Origin: Owenia fusiformis | Taxonomy: Eukaryota; Annelida; Polychaeta; Sabellida; Oweniidae | DNA: 64,000 nucleotides | Reading direction: 5' to 3' | Assembly (NCBI GenBank): GCA_903813345.2 | Contig: CAIIXF020000006.1 | Span: forward strand, 27,287,936-27,351,935 | In this document: one piece after another, positions 23,327-35,821 of the stretch | How the letters are laid out: each line of letters opens with the position of its first letter | How positions within the stretch are numbered: position 1 is the first letter of the stretch | Program-made: the position numbers and the translations under genes | The notes under the pieces: model-generated | Databases searched by the model: none | Seen by the model: only the letters and a program-made list of their open reading frames with translations | What the model was told of the DNA's origin: nothing

Positions 23327-25129
23327 CATACCTGCCAACCTAAGACCAAAATTTTGCGGTAGATTTTTTTTAAATTGCTGTATTTTTGCGGTAGATTTTT
23401 TCAAAATACGGTAGTTTTTGCGGTATTTTTCAACAAAATTACGGTAGTTTTTGCGGTAGATTTTAGAAAAAAACGGTAGTTTTTGCGGTAGATTTTTTAA
23501 AAAACGGTAGTTTTTGCGGAAGATTTAAAAAATACGGTAGTTTTTGCGGTAGATTTTTAAAAAATACTGTAGTTTCAGAGGTTTGGGGTAGACTTTTGAA
23601 AAAAGTGTAATTTTGCGGTAGAAATTTGAAAAAAGCGGTAGTTTTGCGGAAGATTTAGAAAAATGCGGAAGTTTTACGGTAGATTTTTAAAAATGCGGTA
23701 GTTTTTACGGTAGTTTTTTGAAAAACCGGTAGTTTTGCGAAAGATTCTGAAAAAATGCGGTAGTTTTACGGTAGATTTTGAAAAAATGCGATAGTTTTTA
23801 CGGTAGTTTTTTGAAAAACCGGTACTTTTGCGGAAAATTTTGAAAAAATGCGGTAGTTTTACGGTAGATTTTTAAAATTGCGGTAGTTTTTACGGTAATT
23901 TTTTGAAAAAACCGGTACTTTTGCGGAAGATTTTGAAAAAATGCGGTAGTTTTACGGTAGATTTTGAAAATTGCAGTAGTTTTCACGGTAATTTTTTGAA
24001 AAACTGGTACTTTTGCGGAAGATTTGCAAAAATGCGGTATTTTTCGGTAAATTTTGAAAATGCGGTAGTTAAACCTTTATACAATGCGGTTTTCTATATT
24101 AATACAATGTTTACGTGGTCATATCGTTGTTGTTATTGAAATGACAGACATAATGTTCATATAACATTGGAATCATATGGTATTAAATATTCATTTGTTC
24201 ACTCGCAATTAAGTCTCTAATGATATCAATGTGTTTGTCTGGCACAAATAGAAAATAAGTACAGATCAATTGTCTTTCAAAAATAATCTGTTATGAGCAT
24301 TTGCTGAAACCTTTCCCCTGAGACATCGTTCAGATTCGGATATCACAATACTTTTATAATAAACCAACACTTAATGCTTTATTTTTTAATTATGTATTTG
24401 TTACTGAGATAATGTACAACATTTTATCGTACTGTAAACAAATCGATTAAACTATGTATAATGTATATGTGGCGTTCATTACTGATCATAACAAATCAAA
24501 CTACGCATATTTCATACGCAAAAACAAGTAGTTTTTGTCATTTCCACTCATTTATTTAGATGAAGCGTAACTAAAATTATATTTTTGTAGCATTCGGAAT
24601 CTGTGTACAAAAGGGTTTGGTTAAGACAAAAATCATTGCAGAAAGAATTCTTTCTAGCTAGTGGTAGTTGGTGTTTGGACTGATTACACGCAAGCTTACT
24701 TAGATAAATGCGCAATAACCTGATAACCACAGACCTGCCGATACCTATTTATATTCGGGTTGGTGAAGGAATATTACAGGGACAGTACAGGAAGACTTCA
24801 ATTTTTCAGCATTTCCCAACAATAACGGGAAATTTTACGGTAGTTTGAACAAAAATATTGTTGATTTTAGCAGAAATAAGGTAGATTTTCGAAAATTTAC
24901 GGTAGATTTTCAAAAATTTACGGTAGATTTTACGGCCGTTCTCCTGGAATAAACGAGTTTTTTAAAAAGAAAATTTACGGTAGATTACGAAAAAAATACG
25001 GTAGATTTTTTTACGGGCGTTTTTACGGGAATAAAATGGTATTTTTTTACGGTAGTTTGTCATTTTTTTACGGAAAAACGAAATATTTACGGTAGATTCC
25101 CGTAAAAATACGGTAGGTTGGCAGGTATG
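23327..25129. mobile_element. 1.8-kb DNA element, CATACCTGCCAACCTA termini, 6-bp target duplication
   Basis: A perfect 16-bp inverted repeat: CATACCTGCCAACCTA at 23,327-23,342 and TAGGTTGGCAGGTATG at 25,114-25,129. It is flanked by TTCTCG at 23,321-23,326 and 25,130-25,135, a 6-bp target-site duplication. The interior has long arrays of CGGTAG-based repeats near both ends and an AT-rich middle (24,080-24,800) with no recognised transposase, so it is non-autonomous. A 6-bp duplication fits few eukaryotic superfamilies (IS3EU- or Dada-like); the class is unresolved. Confidence 0.9.
23345..24075. repeat. (G/A)CGGTAGTTTTT tandem array, left arm
   Basis: Dozens of copies of GCGGTAG(A/T)TTTT with period drifting between about 20 and 35 bp. 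Open frames in both strands here are repeat-generated. A related ACGGTAGATTTT array in the same orientation occupies about 24,830-25,115 at the other end of the element. Confidence 0.9.
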
Positions 25130-25490
25130 TTCTCGAATCATTACACTTTCCAACAAGACGGGGCTCCAAGCAATGGATCTCACAAGAGTGTCAAATGTTT
25201 AAAGGAAAATATGCCTAGATCCATCCCGCCTAATCACTGCCTCCCCCAGATCACCCGATCACCCAACGTCTGCGACTACCACGTATGGGAGAGCTAACAG
25301 AATTGGTGTACCATGAATCCTTTACATCTATCCGGTCACTTAATTGAATTAATTGAATTGAATTATTAAGAAGTAAAATTCATTGTCTCAACAGCATATC
25401 AATGATGCTATTGCCCAGTTGAGGCCAAAATTGAGGGCTACAATCGATCAAAATGGTGGACACATTGAACGTCTGTATATGTAAATAAAG

Positions 25491-28400
25491 TTGACAATAA
25501 AACTTGTTTTTTGGAAAACCCGTTTTGAAACTAAAATGACGTCATTTATATTATGGACGCTGGTTGACAGACATTATAACAAATTTGAACTTATGATATA
25601 CCAAATTAAAGATGAGATGAGTAAATTCCCTATCCACTGGTATATTATATGACATGTTTTCATCAAGAAAAGCAATATTTATTTTTGAAATATGAGTGCC
25701 CCATTTTTTGGACCATAGCATCCATTACCATTATGACATATCATAGGCTACCAATTGCCCTTTAGTCATTTTTAATAACATAGGTAAATTCATTATACAC
25801 TTCGTATCTATGCAGCACTAGTATAGTCAACATCCAGAATGGCTACCCTAATCATGTGCTATATTTTTTGTTCAACTTCACTTTTACAGTATTTCCGCAG
25901 GCCTCAGCCACACTAATTTCGTCACTAAACTGTGCCCTCTGTAATAAAGTTCATATTGAGGCATAAATTAGAGTGGCGTAGGCCTGCGGAAGCAATAAAC
26001 AATTCAAATATATAAGCCACCTTGATACAAGTGTTACGCTTCACGGGGTTCTCGTTGGTATGTGGTCCTTTCTCTTGTCTAGGGGTATGATAATGTAACT
26101 AAAATAGCTTGATGTAAATTCCTTTATTATTCTACACTAAGAAGCATCTAATTCAAAGGCTTGAATCTCCTAACTGCAACCCAAGATTAGTAGATGTTAG
26201 CTAGAGATGTTGCCTCTTGAGTTACAGCTAGTAGACTGAAGAAACTGTTTAAAAACACATAAGCAATAGGCATAACATTACCCTCCGTCCATTTTAAAAA
26301 CTTTGTGTTCGCACAAAGGAAATGTTAAAGTACACATGTATATAAAACATAATGAAAAGATATTCTAATGATACGATAATAATAACTATGAAATAAATAG
26401 GCAAATAGTACAGTGTCCAATTAAAAGTCATAATTAGTGTTTCCATTGGTTTATTCAAATTGATATCCAGGCATAATTGTTGTTAAAAACCAAATTCAAA
26501 ATGTTCGCAACAAATATAACTCCCTTATTCCAAAAACATAAACAAAAATGTTTCATATATAGATGTCAGTGTTATAACCAAAGTTCATATCCTTTCTATA
26601 TCCTAACATGTTCCATCAATCAACATTCACCTAAAGTCAAACTACTAATTCATCTCCTCATTTTCCATAAGGTTAACAATGTTGGAAAATTATCTTTACA
26701 TGGATACAGAACATATGGTTCATTTTTAAACAACTATAACTTATTCTTATTTTTGACCTGGACTCAAGTCTAAAAGCCTAGTCAAGGCCTTACAAGACTC
26801 TCTCATAACTGAAATTGAAAGATTTTTGGAATTCCTGTCTAGCTATTTATTCGATAATATATGACTTTTTGGCAAAACATTTTAGAGGAATCATTTTAAT
26901 TGGAGCACCTAGCTGACGAGTTAGCGTGTCCACATTACAGAATTTTTCTAAAATGATATATTTGGGTCTAGAGCTTTATAATATTTATGGGTGTGTGAAA
27001 TATTTGTTGAGGAATGAACTTGAATGCTTGATGATGGTGGGGGAGAGAGTAAACAGATAAGGGAGAACGAAACAATTTTAATTATATAGCCAGGTAAAGT
27101 CCGGAATGGTAGGGGCTGGCTGACCCTTGGGGCCATGATGATCTGGCCGAAAGTAAGTCCACGACGTCATGTGCTACCCTTTACCTGGGCTAGTATGTAA
27201 GACCATGGCAATGAATGAAATATGATATTAGTGCGTATATGATATAAGGTGCGTAGTGCACTCATTTGTGGGGCTCTAGACTTGACTATATAAAATTCAA
27301 TGACTTTCTTGACTAAACTGATCACTTGGTCAAGGGATCATTTGACCAAATTTGAAGTAAAAATGTTATGTTTATCTTAGAGTAGAAACAATATTTTCTT
27401 TAAAATTTTTCTTTATTTTGGCTACAAGTATTGTTTTACAACACTTTGGCTAGAAGGCGGCCATTTTGAAAAGTGAGTGACCATTTTTGAATGGTATAAT
27501 GGTGAACTTTGAATTTTGATTTTGTAAAAATTGCGGTTATGTTAGTTCGATAGGATTTGCTACACTTTTGGCGTTGCTATTGTCTAGTTCATTAAAATAA
27601 TTGAGATACAAACACATCTGATATTAAAATTTAATCGAGACTGAAAGAAGTAATGTAATATAAGTGATTGTAAGTAAGCAGAAAATAATAGAAATGAAGT
27701 TGTTGAAATTAAGTAATTGTGAAGAAAATGCTTCTTTGCACTAAGCAGGAATTAGGTTTATTGGTATTTTGGTAAGTTATGATGAACTAAAGTTACATTA
27801 TTTTGGTAATTGATTTATGATGAACTAGCGTTTCATTTTGGAACCTTGAACTGTTGTAGGTTTTGAAGCTTGTGTCGGTGTAAGATTTATTTTTAGTGGA
27901 AGGAAGGGGTTATTCCATTTGAGTAAGTCAATGGTTTCGATTTAATTATCCTTCTAAATAACACCAAGATTTAAGACAAATTTGAGATGACTCTTTGTTT
28001 TAAATAAAATGTCTTGGTGCAATCTTTTCGTTAATATTTTTGAAGTTTTTTTTGAAAATATTACTAGTATGGCTGTTTATGTGTGGTATTAATGTGACAT
28101 GCCACTATTATGACTCATGTGTTATAAAAATATAAAATTATGATTAAAACAGTATGCCCAGATAAATAAGATCATATTATCTACCATAGGTGGCACTATA
28201 TGTGTTAAAATATCGATTACCTATCTTTTCGGCGAAAGCCATTGTTTTTTTTAATTTTCATGGATAAATGTTCTATGTATTGTTATATGTGGGATTTTGT
28301 TTGTCTTTGAGGGGGGTGAGTGTAGCACGTTCTTGCTAGTGTATTTCCATGTATTACATGCTGTCTGCTTACGTCATTGCTTTAGTGGCTAAAAGTGTGT

Positions 28401-28700
28401 CTAAATATATTCTACTTTAGTTCTCTGCTATGTGTCTGAGGTTCAACACCTCAGACGCATAGTATAGATTTCAAAAATATATATAACCATTAAATATAAA
28501 TCTGGGATTCAGAATCAATAATTACCATGATTGACAATTAATAATAGAACTACAATAAACTACATTTGACAACACTGGAACACCCTTCTGGGATAGAACC
28601 TTGGATTTACTGTTTATCATACAGTTTGCTGTACTAACGATAATTACAAGCTGGAATCGTCTGCTTCACTTTTCATATACAGGATATTTGTATTCTTTAA
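25491..28700. other. AT-rich intergenic stretch
   Basis: No gene recognised. It includes a 30-bp perfect direct repeat at 26,248-26,277 whose partner lies at 29,627-29,656, and a short hairpin at 28,428-28,462. Open frames such as 26,477-26,773 have no family signal. Confidence 0.5.
28428..28462. other. Short hairpin
   Basis: CTATGTGTCTGAGGT pairs with ACCTCAGACGCATAG (one G-T pair) around a very short loop. It is too short for a microRNA precursor. No U-run or gene end adjoins it. Function unknown. Confidence 0.5.
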
Positions 28701-28709
28701 TCTACAATT

Positions 28710-29205
28710 ATGGCTGTATCATGCTGATCAATTATGGGACAAGCTGAACGCTGCCAAGGACTACACGTCTCTTTTAAAGAGCTACATCTCCCCAGCGGTG
28801 TGGGACAAATACAAGAATTCGGAGACAAAATCGAACGGAACACTTGCTGATTGTATAAGATCAGGAGTGGAGAACCTTGATTCTAGGACTGGTATTCACG
28901 CCGGTGACCCTCGAGACCTACGATGTATTCCGATACGCCTTTGACCCCATCATCGCTGGCTACCACAAGAAAGAAGTGACGCACCATACTGAGAGACATT
29001 TGCATTATGACATCACCCCTTAAGACATTTGTTGATATGGCGGAACTGGTATTCACGCGTGTGACCCTGAGGCGCCTATGATTTATTCCAATACGCCTTC
29101 GATCCCTACATCGCTGACTACCACAAGAGTGAATTGAAGCACCATCCTGAGAGACATTTGCATTAAGACATCAACCCTTAAGACATTTGCTCATATGGCG
29201 GGTAA
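28710..29205 (+). pseudogene. Arginine-kinase-like (phosphagen kinase) N-terminal retropseudogene
   Basis: Arginine kinases transfer phosphate between ATP and arginine. From the ATG at 28,710 the plus strand reads MAVS, then after a one-base shift DQLWDKLNAAKDYTSLLKSY, then TLADCIRSGVENLDSRTGIH and, after a second shift, YDVFRYAFDPIIAGYHK. These are the N-terminal helical-domain blocks of arginine kinase. The absence of introns over this length and the starting Met suggest a processed copy. The part from about 28,885 to 29,035 is repeated in tandem at 29,040-29,200 with divergence (AFDPYIADYHKSELKHH). Both repeats contain stops. The catalytic C-terminal domain is missing. Some other phosphagen kinase (for example taurocyamine kinase) is possible. 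Confidence 0.8.
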
Positions 29206-30073
29206 TATGGTTTTTATTCTATCTGGGCATACATCAATTTTGGTTTTGAAATTTGCATAATGTTTTTTTTCAATCAATCATTCAATTTATGGTTTTATGC
29301 ATATATGTAAGTATTTAAAGCACAAAGAGATGGCGTCACAATGATATAATGCATTAATTTTTCTATGGGTCTGGTTGCCATATTTGTTGTGTGGGGGGAG
29401 GATACACTTTTACGCAGTTGCAGTTATTTTCAAAGACAATCAGTTCTTTGGTTTTTCAATAATGCCCAGAGCAGGTTCAGATTGCAGATGTCATATTAAT
29501 TGTTTTGTTGGTTACTCTGTTGATTACATATTTGGATATGTTAGGTCAGCACTTTTTTGATACAATGGTAATATATATGTAAAGGTCAATGAAATTCAGT
29601 CATTTGAAGTTAATAAGAGTTTTAGATTTAAAAACACATAAGCAATAGGCATAACACAAGGAAGTGAAAAACACATACAGCATGGTATAAAAAGCAGGTC
29701 ACATTTGATTGCATCCAATGAATATAAGGTTAGAGTGCGTCTAAACTATAAGGCATGAATTAATCTTGATATTGGTAGAATATTGAATGTGAATATATCT
29801 TAAACCTCAAAGATGATTATAAAAAGAAAAACACGCAATTTTGGCAGAGACATGGGTTGCTCTTGTAATTGCTTGACAACATGGTCTTCTGTCTTATATT
29901 TACTTTCAAAATTAATATGGAGTCAGCGAGATAACACCATAACCTTATTATTTAAGAATTTAACACATAATCATACATTGAATTTATACCTAATTTATAG
30001 TGACACTTGGGGTGACAGATCCTTTAAGTCACTTACTAATCCAGTTCCAAGCAAAATGTTATTTCAATAGACT
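29206..30073. other. Spacer before hydrolase copy 2
   Basis: No gene seen. It contains the second copy of the 30-bp direct repeat (29,627-29,656). The end of the stretch (30,055-30,073) matches 23,086-23,104, part of the common downstream flank of the hydrolase units. Confidence 0.5.
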
Positions 30074-30484
30074 ACATGCGAGTAGAAATAATCTTGATTT
30101 ACGTCATTAAATATTCCAAATTCAGTCAAAGTGATGTCATATTTGAAATCTACATGTAAAAGTACAACTAGAAATATGGTTTCGAAAATTGTTTATCAAC
30201 TTTGAAAATTTAATATTTTTTGAAAATGTTACTTTTAGTTCGAGTTAATTCCCATTAGACCCCATGTTACAAAAATATATTTTCTTGTATTGGACAGAGA
30301 ACATTTTCCTTTACTGGACATAACTTTACATAACAATTAGATACATAAGGGTTATATGAAAATTGAACCACTAAAACTGATGTAATTTAAGTTAAAGGGA
30401 ACATTCTACTATACCCGCCATGCTATCTGACCCGAACGAGCCACTCCACCTGGTGGTGAAACTGGTAACTACTTACTCGCATCT
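30074..30484. mobile_element. AGATGCGAGTAG MITE, second copy
   Basis: Homologous over its whole length to 14,942-15,370. The left end reads ACATGCGAGTAG and the right end TTACTCGCATCT. It lies just beyond the 3' noncoding region of hydrolase copy 2. Confidence 0.8.
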
Positions 30485-30864
30485 GCGTTGTTCAATTACA
30501 ATTGCGTCCAATCATTTTACATATGATCATTTTCGACGATTCTTAGATATATACTTATAGCTCTTACAGATGATTACATACAGTTTTACTAAAAGCAATA
30601 AGGAAGCACAAAGATATATCGAAAATGGGCTCACGAAAGTGCCTTGGCAGTCTATCTATTAATTCCTTTTTACTACACTGCCATTTTTCCCTCAACAAAT
30701 GCCTTTGATTAATCTGGTAACAAGTTTTAGTCCGCAACCGAAGATGACCGGAGATGCCCGAACATATTCCAACCATTATCGTGAACCCTAACCCTAAAGA
30801 AATCGGAATTCCACCTGGTCATCTCTGGTTGGGGGGGGGCATCGCCATGAGTGTTTTTCTATTA

Positions 30865-33800
30865 TTAATCGCATTCTCTCTCAGAACTTATCTTGGAGTT
30901 TCGAAAAATAACGCCATCTATACTCAGACTTGAGAAACCCTCAAGCGATGATAAGCTTGAAAATACAACACTTTTAGCACAACCAAAACATTCCCCTTTT
31001 GATTCGGCAACAAAGGAGTTAGCCACACCGCTCGGATAGAGGTTGTACTTTTCACAACCCTTCGTCATCACTAAGTAAGGGGTAACAGGATCAACTTCAA
31101 TTTCGACTTCTTCGTCTCCTTTACCATATGTTCCAATGTAGGTTTCAATGGGAGAGCTTGAGTTTTTTGCTTTGTCGATGCTATAATCGGGATATATGTT
31201 GAAAGGCCCGCAATATGCACCGTATTTATCAGGGAGAGAGTATGCACAAGCGTATTCGATATCATAGGGAGGAGAATTGCCTCGAAGGATGTCTGCAATA
31301 TAAAAATGAATCAATGTCATCGCAGCATGAGCCTCGAGTCTAACTGGTCCATTTATCGTTGTATAGATGCCAATGTTCCAGTATTCGAACATCGTCAGAA
31401 CGGTATTTTGGCTCGAGTAACCACCGTGTTGTATTAGATCAGTGTCTGAAATGAAACAACAGGAATGGTTAACTACACGTTTTCAGGAAACGTTTACGTG
31501 AACTGTTATTATAATGAGGTTACTGCCTCCTCTAAAAGGATCTAATCACAACTATTTTTCTTATAGCATTACATGTTTATACTTAAACAGTAAACATGGA
31601 AGGTATGACCTAACCACGTATGAAAAGGAATATTAAAACTTCCTACTTACTCACCTCTATAATTGCCAATCCAAAATCCCATGCCATAGTCATATATTCT
31701 CCACGTTTCTGGGAAATCCTCGAGACCGTCAATCTCAAGGAACGATGTGAAAAAGTTAATGGCTTGATTTGATTTGTACATTTCCCTCAATATTTCTGGG
31801 TCTACAACTGGATTGGTGGATCCATCGTTTCTATACGCCCCGAGATGGAACTTCATATATTCCGCCATATCCTCAGCCGTTGCCATAGCTCCGGATGCTG
31901 GCGCTCTTAACTCACTGTAAATGAGGCCGGTAATATATATTAAAACTCTTGTCTTGTCGACCATATGGAGGTCCACAAAAAGTGGCAGCAGTTCTAAAGA
32001 GAAAATATACACCGAGGACCTTAACTAACCCTTTTGCTAACTTAGTGCCCAATGCCCATGATACTAATAACTAAACATTTGATTTATATACAGGTTGGGC
32101 CAAAACCTATACACAAATAAAAATGAAATGTTTATTTCTCATTTTACAGTAATATATGATACACCATTGTGGAAATAATTTAAATTTTCATAATTTGCTG
32201 TTAATAATAATGCAGGATGAAACCGTTTGTTTAAGTGCAGTAATGTTAAACAAAAATATGCTTACATTTCGTCATTATCGCGTACAGGTTCTATACTGCG
32301 AGTGACCTCCCCATCTTTTAAATAATAAGAATAGGCCCATTTGCCAAGGGAGTCATCATACATGCCAGCGTAGGTTGGAAATGACGAGTTCATCTTCAAT
32401 GGGCCATAGATGCGTTCATTCACTAACTGTGAATAGGGTTTACCCGTTAGATATTCAAGTATCACACCAGCAAGGAAATAATTTTTGTCTACATAGCAGA
32501 AACTTTCACGCAACGTCATCACTGGTTCACTGCATTGGATCACCCTACAGATCAACGCACAGGACGTTATAACAAATCGATGGAGTTGACGTAATAGCTT
32601 ATCTTTTGAAAACTGTTGAAAGATCAATTGATTTAAACGTGGTTATTTTTTAAAGTATTAGGATAAAGTATATAAAATCTACTAATGTGTATCAAATTAA
32701 TTGATCCTTTACCTTTTAAACTCATAATATAAACTCATTAATGAATCGTGTATGTCTATGAAGATTAAAATTACACCACCTCCATGGATTTTGCAACGGG
32801 GGTCCCTATCTGGATCACATTACCGGGATCACGTGTCACAAAGCCCACGAGTGAAGCCTGTGAATTTTTGACTATTTAAATAAATCAAAGTCACACGATA
32901 GTAACAATTTGCAGAACTATCGTAATGAAGATAACAAGATCAAACTTACTCGATAAACTCTTCCTTTGTACCGGACGGCCCGTTTAACCTCTCGGGAAAT
33001 CCAGTTACGTGACCGAGCAAATCTCGCAACTTTAACGCCTTGTTTCTCACCTCATCTTGGAATCGAAAGGTCGGCAACAGATCTGTGATCAATGATTCCC
33101 ACGATATTCTAAGAATAAAATAGCACAATTTTAATATTCAAGGCTCTTATTGTTTATCATTTCGATATCAAATATACAGGGTTATCCTAAAACGCAAGCC
33201 GTGAATAAATGACTTTAATTTCATATCGTATCATTCTTTTTCAAACAGGAAAATGAAGAATTATTTATATGAATATAGCAATAAAATGCCACCTAGGAAA
33301 ACTCTGAACACATCAATGTTTTTTTTAATTATCTCTATTTAAACTTTTGGTATATTCAAGATGTACCACAGAATACCGCTGCCCCCTCCCCCGAGCCATA
33401 CCAAACTAGTAATTCAGAACACCCAATCGTTATTCCATAAACATTTGCTTTGGTCGTCTGATTAAGAAGTGATCAGGCACTATTTTACATTTGGACGAAT
33501 TTCAAAAGTTTGTTTTAACAACTTTAAATAATTATAAAATGAAATACTTGCATTATACTTCTGTACAATGATGTTTTCATTACCGCAAATTGTTAATTTA
33601 ATTTGAATATGCATAGGTCATGTATTGTTTAATCAAAAAATGACATCATATTTTTCATTTGTTTTCATGCGTTTCCATGCGTAAATGTCAAAATAAATCA
33701 AATTTTAATATGATACGTGACGTCACAATAATTGCTTTAGTGGTGTATATTGGAGCATGTATGACCGCTAAAATGCTTAAATGCAAATAGTTTGTTTCTT

Positions 33801-34424
33801 GCCTGTTTATTATATTAGAATGGTACCAACGAACTCGATTTCATGATTTATGTCAAATATATTACCTCAAATTTTATTCTGGCCATTGCCAATTGCTACG
33901 CGATTTCGGTCTTTATTCCTTGAATAAATTGTAATTAAACTCAAAAATTACAGAATGTAATGAGTGTCAGCAATGTTTGTGTTATCATTACATCCACTGT
34001 TGGAATTAAGTAAACATGCATTGTTCCTCATATATTTTTTCCTGCACTTTTATCCCTAGAGCGCCTGCCCCGAGATTCAAAAAAGGTGTAAAACAGGTTC
34101 CATGAGTATTTTTGCAAAGCTTTCTTCTTACCCTGTCTCTTCTATCACCGTGGCAAATAGCGTCACAGCTATCGACTTGCTGATGGATTGAATCTGATGT
34201 ATCGTCTCGCCATCATTAGGAACCTGATTTTCCAAGTCTGCGTAGCCGTAGCCTGTCGTGTACTGAGTTTCGCCGTCTTTGACAATTGCCAGATTCATCC
34301 CGATCAATCCCTTGCATTCAAGGAGTTCATTTACTAATGTATCGATTTTTTCTTTTATCTGTGGCCAGTCAGTCTGCGCTTGGGAGATCCTTAACATCAA
34401 AACGATCATCACTAAAGTCTGCAT
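30865..34424 (-). CDS. Secreted class C beta-lactamase-like (LACTB-type) serine hydrolase, copy 2
   Basis: Same architecture as copy 1. Exons are 34424-34132, 33108-32950, 32544-32266, 31914-31655 and 31445-30865, with identical lengths and phases except exon 5, which is 33 bases shorter. The frame is intact for 523 residues: signal peptide MQTLVMIVLMLRISQAQ, SISK nucleophile motif at 80-83, YVD at 168-170, HGG at 337-339, and a C-terminal YIGTYGKGDEE barrel region. The C-terminus has SSLEGFSSLSIDG where copy 1 has the serine run. Intron 1 is only about 1.0 kb. The 3' flank and exon 5 are closest to copy 3, so copies 2 and 3 look like sisters. Substrate unknown. Confidence 0.93.
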
Positions 34425-34480
34425 TGTCGATCACCGGTGAGCTGTCCAACAGAGAATGCGAGAATGGGCGTAAATCTTCA

Positions 34481-34488
34481 CTTTTATA
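34481..34488 (-). promoter_or_regulatory. TATA box of hydrolase copy 2
   Basis: TATAAAAG on the minus strand, about 57 bases upstream of the ATG at 34424, in the same context as in copy 1. Segment conservation across duplicates supports a shared core promoter. Confidence 0.75.
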
Positions 34489-34911
34489 CATCATGACAAG
34501 ATTACGAAACAGGTTACTGTGTCAAACTGACATATTTTATAATATGATCGGTGTCAAGTATAGTATACATCCGGCAAAAAAACAAATAGTTTGAAGTACC
34601 TAGTTTTGTAATCGTTTAAGCTGCTCAATATTCCATCTTGTATCAATCAATATGTCACTCTTAAATATCAAGGGGTTGTAGCAAAAAACTCAAAAATACT
34701 GCGAACGGGCAACCAGGAATGGCCCTCCACCCCTCTAGCCCCTTTTAGAGGTTATGTCATTGAAGCTGATAGTAAATATATTTATAAGCCACCCTTAATG
34801 TTTACTTTGAAGGAATCTGAAAATAATTGCAAAATTCTACATAAGACCGACGATGGGCTGACTGGTGGACTGACTGACGGACGGAGGGCTTCACTATATC
34901 CCCACTGAACT

Positions 34912-35458
34912 TTTTTCCTCAGTTACAATAGGTCGAAAATTGATTATAGATTTGATGAATTTGTGAAAATCTACATTCCCATGTTAACCAATGGGAACTG
35001 GTATGTTTGCCGCAAGTCATATGAGAGAAGATCCAACCATCAGAGTCCATGCAAAAGATACAAGTTGGGTAGGCAATTGAATTTGCTAACTTTCTTTAAA
35101 AAAATTGATACGTTTCTTCAGGTTCAACAAAGCGATAGGTCTTTAAAGTCAAAAAAATGTTTTCCAAAAAACGTCTCCCATTGAAATAACACAGGAGGCG
35201 AAAAATGATTTTCAAAAATGACTTTGAAGCTCTGTAACTTTAGTATTCATCAAGTAAATTAAACACTTAGTGTACAAAAAGTAAGACAACTCAATTTTGT
35301 ATATAAATTCTTTTTTTGAATGTTTAATGAATAGATATCCTGATTTCTAATTTACCCCGAACCCACCATTTCTCTTGGTTTACATGGGAATGTCGATTTT
35401 TAAAAATGCATCAAACTTATCATCAATTTTCGACATATTGTAATTGAGGAAAACAATA
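34912..35458. mobile_element. Foldback element with about 75-85-bp inverted arms
   Basis: The left arm (about 34,912-34,998) and right arm (about 35,376-35,458) are inverted copies. Shared words include TCGAAAATTGAT and ACATTCCCATGT. The interior is AT-rich without coding signal. The exact termini are unclear. Confidence 0.6.
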
Positions 35459-35821
35459 GAGAAAATTTGGAGGTATTGGAAATAAAGTCAAATTACGTTT
35501 CCTTCAATAGTATAAGTATTTTTTCTGCAAGTTAAGTAAATAAAAATTCAAAGGTAAATAGGCTTTAAAACGTACTTCAATGGGGGAACAAAGGTTGCCA
35601 AAATTATGGAGGGGAGTGTATACATGTTACGTGCAGGTTCAAAAATTATTTATAAGCGTTTTGTACTTGCAGATTGAATAATATTGTTTTTGAGGTACGA
35701 AGACGTCGTAAATTAGCGAATTGGGTCATGGCTGGAGATGCATGTGCTCTTGTCGTGCTCGTCAACAGGATGGGATCGCCAGGTTTTCGTTTCGGAGATC
35801 CCGGGAGGAGATCACATTATT

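Larger units (their letters stand above)
23240..25490 (+). pseudogene. Decayed mariner transposase split by a later insertion
   Basis: After 25,136 the plus strand reads HYTFQQDGAPSNGSHKS, then LKENMPRSIPPNHCLP and CDYHVWE, and finally INDAIAQLRPKLRA..GGHIERL up to about 25,485. This is the C-terminal part of a mariner/Tc1 (IS630 superfamily) transposase with scattered lesions. The preceding codons lie at about 23,300-23,326, before the inserted 1.8-kb element. Removing that insertion and one target-site copy rejoins the frame. Just left of it (23,240-23,275) is a short inverted copy of the 25,260-25,295 segment, showing rearrangement. Confidence 0.8.

Noticed and set aside
26248-29656. LTR retrotransposon bounded by the 30-bp direct repeat
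   Set aside because: Repeats are far too short for LTRs and no gag or pol signal lies between them.
30564-30776. Open frame also present downstream of copies 1 and 3
   Set aside because: It lies in the 3' noncoding region conserved by duplication; sequence and frame drift between copies and no domain is seen.
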